In this document: positions 9,664 to 18,500 of the stretch, in pieces
Numbering within the stretch: position 1 is the stretch's first letter
How the letters are laid out: each line of letters opens with the position of its first letter
From: JAMZMI01 sp039944535
Lineage (GTDB): Bacteria; Bacteroidota; Bacteroidia; Cytophagales; Cyclobacteriaceae
Direction: 5' to 3'
Assembly (NCBI GenBank): GCA_039944535.1
Contig: JBDUYP010000009.1
Span: forward strand, 124,001 to 188,000
DNA: 64,000 nt
Notes under the pieces: generated by a model
What the model was told of the DNA's origin: nothing
Seen by the model: the letters and a program-made list of their open reading frames with translations, nothing else
Databases searched by the model: none
Position numbers and translations under genes: made by a program

Positions 9664-11340
9664 ATGAAAATATATCAATATCCATCCCTCATACTAATAG
9701 CGGTACTGATTTTTTCAGGGTGCGATGACTTTGGTGATTTAAACACCAACCCCACTAATTCAACCAAGGGGCATCCTCCGTCATTGATATCCACAGTGCA
9801 AACAAGGCATTCCGGAGAACGCGAAACCACTTGGAGGACGACTTTTGCTTATCACATGGGAATCATGCAAATGATAGCCGGAGGTGAGGCAGACAAAGGG
9901 CAGATTTACATCAACACCCCTTTCTACTTCGAGTATCTGTGGGAGTCTTCATATAAGAATATCAATGATCTACAGATTGCAATTGATGTGGCGTCAGAAG
10001 ATGCCAATCAGATCAACTATGTTGCTGTTGCTCGCATACTGAAGGTCATGATATTTGCTCAGCTCACTGACAGCTACGGAGATATTCCGTACTTTGAAGC
10101 TAGCAAGGGTTATACCGAAGGTATCATCAAACCCAGTTATGACGACCAGCAGCTTATATACAATGATTTTTTTATTGAGCTTGAGGAGGCGGCAAGCCAG
10201 CTGGATCCAAGCCTTCCATTGGAAGGAGATTTGATTTATTATGGTGACGTAAGTAAGTGGGCCAAATTTGCCAATTCCTTGCGACTTAGATATGCCCTTA
10301 GGCTCATCAATGTAGATGCTGCCAAGGCACAACAGGAGGCACAGGCTGCTTTGGCTGATGGTGTCATGGAATCATATCTGGATGCTGCTTTTGTCGAGCA
10401 CGGAGACTTTGATTATGCCAATATTGGAGCACAGGAAATACGTGGAAATGCATTTTCACAACTGCAGCATTTTAGCACTCAATACACCTTGTCGTGTCAG
10501 ACTTATGTAAACTACATGAAGGATGAAAACGATTTGGTAATAGACCCAAGACTGAGGTCAATGTTTGGGATATATGGAGAGGCATTGGTGGAGACCACTC
10601 CGGATAAGTCCAAGTCCACTACCGAAACAAGCGTGGAGGTTACCGAGGAGTACATCGCATCGCAAGGTTCGCTCAGGTCTTTTCCTCCGGGTTTTCAGTG
10701 GTACAATACCACCGATGATTATGGACTTACACATGCAACACTCAGAGTGCAAAAGGATGGTGAAGATGTGGTCCTTTCTAAGCGGTTTAAATGTTTGCAG
10801 CTTAACAGGGAGCTCACCGGCATTGATGTTCCGTCTATGTATATGTCTTATGCGGAAGTGGAACTGTACAAGGCAGAAATGGCCTCCAGATCAATGGGAG
10901 GAACAGGCGTGACAGATGCCAAAACTCATTTTGCCAATGCCGTATTTGCCAGTGTAAACGAACTAATAGATGTCATGGGAGCAAGGCCAATTGATGGTAG
11001 CATGCAGACCTACATTGATGAAATTTGGGATACATCAATAACCTCAAGTGAACTTGAAGTTATTGGCATGCAACAGTATATGGTCAATTTCTTTAATCCG
11101 ACAGAGGCATATGCCAACTGGAGGAGGTCGGGATTTCCCTTACTTAAGCCGGCAAGCCATGAACTGACTGACCCAACTTTAAATGGGTTGATCCCAAGAA
11201 GGTTCCCTTATCCAGCGACAGAAATTAACTTCAATTCTGAAAACGTGACACCTCATCTCAGTGAAAATGGCAATGATTGGGGAGCGCCTGTTTGGTGGGA
11301 TGGAGACCGTGAGAGAGGCGTTGATTTAAGTGAAGGTTAG
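9664..11340 (+). CDS. SusD/RagB-family surface glycan-binding lipoprotein
   Basis: This is the SusD partner of the preceding SusC: a lipid-anchored lid that binds oligosaccharide over the transporter mouth. From ATG 9664 it has 558 residues with a lipoprotein signal and lipobox ending FSGC, then the typical early segment DDFGDLNTNPTNST. The remainder is helical TPR-like sequence with family blocks such as LTDSYGDIPYFEA (about residues 130-142) and KWAKFANSLRLRYALRL. The end NWRRSGFPLLKPA and IPRRFPYP is also typical of the SusD-like (SusD/RagB) superfamily. An open frame extends upstream into susC, but the signal peptide fixes the start. No terminator separates it from the next lipoprotein gene. 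Confidence 0.95.
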   Translation: MKIYQYPSLILIAVLIFSGCDDFGDLNTNPTNSTKGHPPSLISTVQTRHSGERETTWRTTFAYHMGIMQMIAGGEADKGQIYINTPFYFEYLWESSYKNINDLQIAIDVASEDANQINYVAVARILKVMIFAQLTDSYGDIPYFEASKGYTEGIIKPSYDDQQLIYNDFFIELEEAASQLDPSLPLEGDLIYYGDVSKWAKFANSLRLRYALRLINVDAAKAQQEAQAALADGVMESYLDAAFVEHGDFDYANIGAQEIRGNAFSQLQHFSTQYTLSCQTYVNYMKDENDLVIDPRLRSMFGIYGEALVETTPDKSKSTTETSVEVTEEYIASQGSLRSFPPGFQWYNTTDDYGLTHATLRVQKDGEDVVLSKRFKCLQLNRELTGIDVPSMYMSYAEVELYKAEMASRSMGGTGVTDAKTHFANAVFASVNELIDVMGARPIDGSMQTYIDEIWDTSITSSELEVIGMQQYMVNFFNPTEAYANWRRSGFPLLKPASHELTDPTLNGLIPRRFPYPATEINFNSENVTPHLSENGNDWGAPVWWDGDRERGVDLSEG

Positions 11341-11359
11341 AGACATAAAATTTCAAACG

Positions 11360-13105
11360 ATGAAAGTGAAAAATATCTTATTGCTGATCATGATTGTGGG
11401 TGTTGCAATGATGTCTTGTGAAGAAGACTATGAGAACCCAACTTTAAGCGATAGCGACCTTACCATTTATAGAGTAGGTACAGGTGGTAATGTGAAAAGT
11501 GAGGCCTGGAACGGTTACGATGTTGAAGTAGGGGGGTCTATGGAACTAAACTTGCAGGTAAGTCCACTGGAAGGAACCGATTTTCGCTGGGTTTTGATAG
11601 ATGAAAATGATCAGGAGGAGTTGCTAGGTTCCACATTGAGTTACACATTCGAAGCAGTTGAGGAGGGCAGTCAGCGCACTTATTTCATAGCTGAGAGAGG
11701 AAGTGTGTCGGATACAGTGGTCGTCAATTTTCATGCAGTGGTACCGGGGAGTTACAGTAGCAAGCTGAACCTCTGGCAAACGATCGCTTTCGATGATGTG
11801 CAGACAGGAGAGTTCACCTTTGAATATGATATGGTGGCCAGTCAGGATGGTATAGATGCTGTCACAGGATTGACCAATGTTGGGGCGGTCACACAATACT
11901 CAGATATGTCAGCCATTGTGAGGTTTGACAGGACAGGTATCATTGATGCCTTTGACAACACCTTTTACTCCCATGTAGATGAGCTCACCTATACTGCAGG
12001 ATTGACCTATCATGTGAAAATCGATGTGGACGTATTTGCCAAATTATACGACGTACATGTGACGGATCCAGATGGAACCGAGTTCACCATTGCTGAAGAT
12101 TTTACATTCAGAAATAAGTCCTCAAACTTAACTGGATTTGCATTTGTAGCCGGGGATTACGAATTGGAAAACCCGGGAACACATCGCGTCTTGAATGCAC
12201 AATTGGTATCTCACAGTCAAAACCTAAAACCCTCATTTGAGGAAATTTTAGATCAGGTTTATCTACAAGGTACAACCAATCAACTGGTGGTTAAAGCCAC
12301 AGACCCATTCGGAAAGGATATCTCTCTGGAAGTGAACAACCTGCCTCGTTTTGCCAAATTTGAAGAGACCGGCAATGGGGAAGGGCTGCTTACATTCTCT
12401 CCGTATGGAGAGTGCGGAGGCTGTGATTTGGGAGTGTATAATATCGAAATAATTGCCAGCAGTCAGGCGGATTCTAATACCAAGACTGTGAAAATCAGTG
12501 TGATAGATGCACAGCTTTGGAAGGCTGATATAGCTGATGTGGATGTGAGGTATGGTTCATTTGCCTATGACCCGCCTAGCCCAAATACCTGGACCACAGA
12601 TGGTACCATCATCGTTGGTGGAGGATCAAACTGGCAGGATCCGGAAAATGATATTTTTGATATGGCGGGAGTTTTTCCTTTCGAAATCCCCCAAATAGAA
12701 GATGGAGAAAGGTTCGTGTTTGCATCATTTAAAGCGACAGTGAAAGACATCTCCCCTTGGGCCATTCAGAATTATGACTTGTATGGCATTCCGTACCGAT
12801 CGGAGTTTTATGTATTGGGTACCGATTATTATCAAGGTGTTTATGATGGCGATGCAACAGCCACAGCTATCCAGCAAAAGTTTGCGGATCAGACGGCAGC
12901 TAAAGGACCAGTTACTACCAGCATGGCAGGAGAAGAAGCTCTCGTAGCGTATCTCAATCAGCAGCTGGACGATGGAGCCCAGCCAGGCGATTTTGTATTC
13001 TTGAGAGTGAATGTAGATGTAGATGATGCCGCAACTTTCGGTCGGATTATTTTCTGGAGTGCAGACTCTGGAGTGGGGCCGGAAATCATTTACGCTGTGC
13101 AGTAA
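11360..13105 (+). CDS. Multidomain surface lipoprotein, putative surface glycan-binding protein
   Basis: From ATG 11360 (581 residues) it begins with a lipoprotein signal ending VAMMSC, followed by EED, typical of exported Bacteroidetes lipoproteins. Visible modules are a PKD-like beta domain (about 40-115), a LamG-like beta-sandwich (about 120-265, starting KLNLWQTIAFDD), a putative-Ig/He_PIG-type domain (about 275-370), and a C-terminal DNRLRE-like beta-sandwich (about 385-581, with VRYGSFAYD and VLGTDYYQGVYDG). There is no catalytic signature. Position directly after SusD suggests a surface glycan-binding protein of the SusE/F kind. The middle and C-terminal modules are clearly homologous to those of the next gene, which lacks the lipid anchor but has a T9SS tail. 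I chose the start by the signal peptide; the frame is open 30 bp further upstream. Confidence 0.8.
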   Translation: MKVKNILLLIMIVGVAMMSCEEDYENPTLSDSDLTIYRVGTGGNVKSEAWNGYDVEVGGSMELNLQVSPLEGTDFRWVLIDENDQEELLGSTLSYTFEAVEEGSQRTYFIAERGSVSDTVVVNFHAVVPGSYSSKLNLWQTIAFDDVQTGEFTFEYDMVASQDGIDAVTGLTNVGAVTQYSDMSAIVRFDRTGIIDAFDNTFYSHVDELTYTAGLTYHVKIDVDVFAKLYDVHVTDPDGTEFTIAEDFTFRNKSSNLTGFAFVAGDYELENPGTHRVLNAQLVSHSQNLKPSFEEILDQVYLQGTTNQLVVKATDPFGKDISLEVNNLPRFAKFEETGNGEGLLTFSPYGECGGCDLGVYNIEIIASSQADSNTKTVKISVIDAQLWKADIADVDVRYGSFAYDPPSPNTWTTDGTIIVGGGSNWQDPENDIFDMAGVFPFEIPQIEDGERFVFASFKATVKDISPWAIQNYDLYGIPYRSEFYVLGTDYYQGVYDGDATATAIQQKFADQTAAKGPVTTSMAGEEALVAYLNQQLDDGAQPGDFVFLRVNVDVDDAATFGRIIFWSADSGVGPEIIYAVQ

Positions 13106-13133
13106 TTAAGTAACATCCATTAATGATATAATT

Positions 13134-13171
13134 AAGAGACTTTCAATTCAATTTGGAAGTCTCTTTTTTTT
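13134..13171 (+). terminator. Rho-independent terminator closing the SusCD-lipoprotein operon
   Basis: AAGAGACTT at 13134-13142 pairs with AAGTCTCTT at 13157-13165 (9 bp, 14-base loop) and is followed by a run of T. It ends the three-gene susC-susD-lipoprotein unit. Confidence 0.8.
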
Positions 13172-13335
13172 CGAATTCATTGGATTATCGGTACCGGGCA
13201 GAGCAGGTCAAATATTTTTTTAGGTCAATTTAACTTGTGGCTAATTAAAGATCATACCGCAGTTTTATTCTGATAAATGGTGTCTTCTTAATTATCAAAA
13301 AAGTGATTTAAAAGTCAATTATAAACTACGTTGAA

Positions 13336-15372
13336 ATGAAAAGAAAATTACAATTCAGTCAAATAGTAACCATGATGATGGTTGGTCTTTTTGGTTTGAT
13401 CACCAGTGCTTTCGCTATGCGGGTAGAGCGCCAATTGGCCGATGACGTGACAAGCGAAGTGAACGTCTGGAAGACAGTGGCCTTTGATGACGGTGTGCAA
13501 ACTGGAGAATTCACTCTCGAATTTGACATGGTGGCAGAAAAAAACAATATAGACGCTGTTACAGGTTTAACCAATCTGGAAGCAGCTGGCTACTCAGACC
13601 TATCTGCAATAGTCAGATTCAATAGTTCTGGCAAAATTGATGCTTACGATAACTCAGGTTATGCAGCTGAAAATGATCTGGATTATTCTGCAGGAACAAC
13701 CTACCACGTAAGAATGGAAGTGAATACCTCTCAGATGCTTTATGATGTGTACGTGAAGGTTGGTGAAGGAGATGAAACTACCATTGCCAAGGATTATACC
13801 TTTAGAAGAAAGGTGATCAACCTCAATGCTATGGCAGTTGTAGCAGGTAATTTTAACGTAGCTGACCCAGGAACACATACAGTTTCTAATATCACAATGA
13901 ATGTGATTTCTACTAACGATTTGCCAGTATTTGCAGCCGTGCCTGATCAGGTTATCAATGGTGGAGCCATCGTGGAGTTGGCTATAAGCGCAATTGACCC
14001 TATGGACGCTGCTCTTACACTTGAGGGAACAACTTTACCTGATTTTGCCACTTTTACAGACAATACTGATGGTACGGGTCTGCTTACCCTGTCTCCTGCG
14101 GAAGATGATAGTGACCTTGGTGATTATGAAATTGTACTTACAGCAAGCAATGGGGAAAAATCCAACACCACTACCATCTTCGTAAAGGTGAATCCATATG
14201 TACCTATTTTCGAAGTGCTTGTTGATGAAGCAGACGTTGATGTGTTTTACGGTACGTATGCCAATGACCCGGCAAAACCATTCGTTTGGACTGGTTCTTC
14301 GGAATTGCTAGTAGGTGGAGGTGTGAATTATCAGGACGCTCAGGATGAATATGACATGGCAGCTGTGATGCCGTTTAAGTTGCCTGCTATCCCTGACGGA
14401 CAGGAAATTACTTCAGCTTCGCTGACAGCCAGCCTTAACAATGTGGTTACATGGGCATGGCAGGATTATGACCTTTATGGACTCCCGTTTCGATCAGAAG
14501 CATTGGTTTTGGGAACGGACTATTACCAGGGAGCCTATGGCGAAGATGAGAGCGCTACTGCCATCCAACAACAGTGGGCTGTTAAGGAAACTCCAGTAGG
14601 TATCGTAAATACAAGTGATGAAGGAGGCAAAGCTTTGTTGGCTTATATCAAGGAGCAATATGCAAATGGAGCTGTAGCAGGAGATTTTGTCTTTCTTAGA
14701 GTAAGCGTAAGTGTGCCAGATGCACCAACCTATGGTAGAATTGACATAGATAGCAATGAGTCCGGCAATGGAGCTGTGCTAAAAGTAACTTTTGGTGAGC
14801 CTAATGTAGCACCTGTTTTAGAGCCGATTGAAGATCAGGTTCTGTACGAAGAGTCTAGTTTGACTTTGTCGTTATCAGCAACGGATGCAAACTCAGTTGA
14901 TCTATTGAAATTTACACTAGAAGACGGAGCGCCCGGGTTCTTAACACTAACTGACAATCGTGACGGCACGGCCTCACTTGAAATTAACCCGCTAAACGCA
15001 GACATAGGAGTGTATGACGAGGTGGTAGTTTCTGTATCTGATGGAACTGAAACGGTTTCAGATACATTCAGCATAACAGTGGATAAAATACTCAGTGTTG
15101 ATAGACAGCTGGAAATAGAGACACTCGTTTATCCAAACCCAACTAATTTAGGATATGTAAACGTTCAGTTACCGACCGATTTCCAGAGTAGCCATGTGGA
15201 AATAGGAGTTTATTCGATCACAGGTCAAAAAATGTCTCAGCAGAGATTTAATCTTGACCCGAACAATGAACCATTAAAAGTAAATGTTGACAATTCTTGG
15301 ATGTCAGGACGTTATTTCTTGCAAATTACTGACGGACAAAAATCGATCATCAAAAGCCTTTATGTTAGATAA
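13336..15372 (+). CDS. T9SS-secreted multidomain putative carbohydrate-binding protein
   Basis: This 678-residue protein has a signal peptide (to about TSAFA) and then the same modules as the preceding lipoprotein. They are a LamG-like sandwich (about 40-190, VNVWKTVAFDDG), an Ig-like repeat (about 195-290), a DNRLRE-like sandwich (about 297-492, VFYGTYANDPAKPF and VLGTDYYQGAYGED) and a second Ig-like repeat (about 495-590). The C-terminal 80 residues (VYPNPTNLGYVNVQLP, SGRYFLQITDG, IIKSLYVR) are a type A T9SS sorting domain, so it should be secreted and anchored or released at the cell surface. No catalytic motif is visible. It has its own terminator on each side, hence probably a single-gene transcript. 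Carbohydrate binding is inferred from fold type and context. Confidence 0.78.
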   Translation: MKRKLQFSQIVTMMMVGLFGLITSAFAMRVERQLADDVTSEVNVWKTVAFDDGVQTGEFTLEFDMVAEKNNIDAVTGLTNLEAAGYSDLSAIVRFNSSGKIDAYDNSGYAAENDLDYSAGTTYHVRMEVNTSQMLYDVYVKVGEGDETTIAKDYTFRRKVINLNAMAVVAGNFNVADPGTHTVSNITMNVISTNDLPVFAAVPDQVINGGAIVELAISAIDPMDAALTLEGTTLPDFATFTDNTDGTGLLTLSPAEDDSDLGDYEIVLTASNGEKSNTTTIFVKVNPYVPIFEVLVDEADVDVFYGTYANDPAKPFVWTGSSELLVGGGVNYQDAQDEYDMAAVMPFKLPAIPDGQEITSASLTASLNNVVTWAWQDYDLYGLPFRSEALVLGTDYYQGAYGEDESATAIQQQWAVKETPVGIVNTSDEGGKALLAYIKEQYANGAVAGDFVFLRVSVSVPDAPTYGRIDIDSNESGNGAVLKVTFGEPNVAPVLEPIEDQVLYEESSLTLSLSATDANSVDLLKFTLEDGAPGFLTLTDNRDGTASLEINPLNADIGVYDEVVVSVSDGTETVSDTFSITVDKILSVDRQLEIETLVYPNPTNLGYVNVQLPTDFQSSHVEIGVYSITGQKMSQQRFNLDPNNEPLKVNVDNSWMSGRYFLQITDGQKSIIKSLYVR

Positions 15373-15403
15373 AGCACTCTTTCAGAGTAGAATTTAAGCT
15401 AAT

Positions 15404-15442
15404 GCCAAGTTGATTCATCGAATCAACTTGGCGTATTTTTTT
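15404..15442 (+). terminator. Rho-independent terminator after the T9SS binding protein
   Basis: A perfect 13-bp stem (GCCAAGTTGATTC with its complement, 3-base loop ATC) is followed by GTATTTTTTT. It isolates the upstream gene from the deacetylase/beta-helix gene. Confidence 0.9.
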
Positions 15443-15543
15443 ATAGGCATATGTTTCCGATATATGCGAAGTGTATTGTGAACTCAAGGGGTGTGGACGA
15501 GGTGAACAGACTAAGGTTTTTGGTAATGAGAAGTTTTTTAAAT

Positions 15544-18500
15544 ATGGATTTTAAAAGGAATTTGGTTAGCGGGATCATCCTAATGTCGGCCATGCTGTGT
15601 TTGATAAGCCATGCCAATGCGCAGAATACGGTGAACGTTACCGCTGCTGCGGATGATGGATATGTGTCTGATCCTGCTATTATCACGGAAAACAACCCCT
15701 ACATCTATGGTTTTATGAAGGTTGGGAAAAGTGCCGTCACCGGAGACCCCCACCTGACAAGTGCAATTATACCTTTCGAGATACCAGAGATTCCCGAAGG
15801 AAGTGAAATCACCGATGCAAGCCTGAAAATATATGTTTCATACGGACGAGAGTGGACCAATTGCAATGTGGACCTTTATGGGTTGAGTTTTCAGACCACA
15901 TCGACCATTTCCTCAGATGACTATTACTCAGGTGTTTTTGGAGTGGGCAATGGATCCGATTTTGGAATTGAAGATGATTTTTTTACTAAAAATGTGGATC
16001 CAGGCAACCTGGATACGGAGCGTTTTGAAGAAACCTCGACAGAGGCCAATTCAAAATTGGTCACTTATATCAAAGAACAATTAACAGCCGGTGCTCAGCC
16101 TGGTGACTACCTTTTTTTACGATTGAGTGTGGATTTGCCAGACATGACTGGCTATCACTATTTCAAGGTTGAAGACGCGGATAGCGAGAAACCTGCGGTC
16201 TTAAGCCTGACCTATCAGTCTTCCTCAAATGTAGCTCCAGTGTTGCATGCCATAGAAGATCAGGTGATGGAAGTAGGGGAAAGTCTTTCGTTGAGTTTTT
16301 CTGCGTCCGATTCCAATGGCGATGCTCTGAGTTTTTCCATAACAGATAATCTCCCGCCTGGAGCCACTTTTACGGACAATAGCAATGGGACTGCTACACT
16401 TGTTGTTCCCGAAGTTCAAAATGTAGCTGAATACAATGATATAGTCGTCACAGTGAGTGATGGGGAATTGACTGATTCTGATTCCTTTAGCATAGTCGTA
16501 AATGAAGCCAAGCCAAATGTGGCACCTGTTCTTCAGGCAGTAGGCGACCAGTCTATGGCTAAATATGGATACCTAAAAGTAGCTATCACAGCTACAGATC
16601 AGGATGACGATGATTTGACTTTTACTGTAAGTGACAATCTGCCGTCAACGGCGTATTTGGTTGATAATGGGGATGGTACCGCCTATATTGAATTGGTGTC
16701 TGCCGGAGATCCTGCTACGTATTCTGATATAGTGATCTCGGTATCCGATGGCGATTTGACCTCAACTGAAACCATAGTTATTACCATCGATCCCATTGAC
16801 CCGGATCAATTAATGAATCTCGATTCTCCTACACAAAGTCGCTTCACGATAACAGATAAAGTTTGGCCGGCCAATCATGGGGAGGCCGACGTTTGCCTTT
16901 GGGCGGGTGATAAGGTGGGAGTAGCTACCATCACCATCGATGACAATATAGAGGCTGATCACAGCTGGTGGCTGTCCATGCAGGCGAAGTACCCAAGCTT
17001 GAAGTTCACATGGTTTGTCATCGAAAATGGAGTATCATCATGGGATAAATACCAAACGCTCGTGAGCGCTGGCCATGAGGTGCAGGGGCATGATGATTGT
17101 GATATCAATGATGGAAGTGACCTGGGCTATCGCAAGGCACTGCAAAGCATAAAAGATCAAATCAATCAAAACATATCGAAACCCGCCCTTACTTATGCCT
17201 ATCCGTGTGGAAAAGAAGATAAAATGAATATCGCACGAGATATTTTTATTGGGATGCGAGGGGTGTTCGGCGTTATGAATAAAGCTGACCAGATTGATTA
17301 CCTCGCCTTAAATAGCCGCAGTGCAACCAATGATGATCATGATATTGATGTCTTGTTGAACCCAAATGAACTCTTGTTTAATACCTCCTATTACAGAGGA
17401 TGGTATTCAGCTCATTATCATACGGTCTCCGATAAACCAGCAGTCGAAGGTCATCTTAGTTATATAGATTCAAAAAGTGATGATGTATGGATCGCTGGGT
17501 ATTCTGAAGCCACTCAATACGGACAGGAGAGGGACTCACATACTCTGACTGTAGATGAAGTGACCGATTTGATGGTGAAATTTACATTGTCAGACATGAT
17601 GAACGATACCTATTTTGATAAGCCTTTAACTGTCAAGTTAAGGGTGAACAATGATTGGTTATCAGCCAAATCCACGCAGGGAGGTGAGCGTATTGTTTCT
17701 ACCATCATAGAACACGAAGGCAATAAGTACATGCTGATTGAGGTTGTGCCGGACAGAGGCCAGGTGATAGTGGAGGGTAGCCTCACTGCCAACAGTGCAC
17801 CTACTCTTGACCCTGTTTCTGATCAATCTTTGTCAGAAATAGAAAGTATTGCGGTGAATTTTTCCGCTAGTGATCCTGAAGAAGATTTTTTGGTTTTTAG
17901 CGCCTCTGACAACCTGCCACCATACGCCACCCTGGTGGATCATGAAAACGGTACGGCAACATTGACCATAGCTCCTGCTATCGGTGATGCCGGAACTATA
18001 GATGATATTGTGATAACAGTGAATGACGGTGAACTAGAAGACAGTCAGTCGTTTTCTATTGATGTCACCGCGTTTAGTGGGGTGGCATATTATTGCGATC
18101 CTGTAAACGGGAACAATGCGAACGACGGCTCACAGGAGAATCCCTGGGGGTCATTTTCTTCAGTTCTGAGTGCCGCAAAGTCCATCAATGATGGAGCTGT
18201 CATTTACCTTTTAGATGGTGATCATGGAGCCGTTCGCCTTACCAGCAAGACTTTTTCAAATCCTACTACGGTAAAGGCATTTCCAGAACATGTGCCATTG
18301 TTTACAGAGTTGGTGATTACCAATAGTACCAACTGGGTGTTTGATGGTATTACAATCGACGGAACCAATTCGACTAAGACCACATCACAATTTCTAGTCA
18401 CAGGTGATGCCAATACTAAGAATATTACTTTCAAGAACTGTTTGATACAGTCTGCCGAGGAGTCTTCTGCCTGGACAAAAGATGACTGGTATGCCAATGC

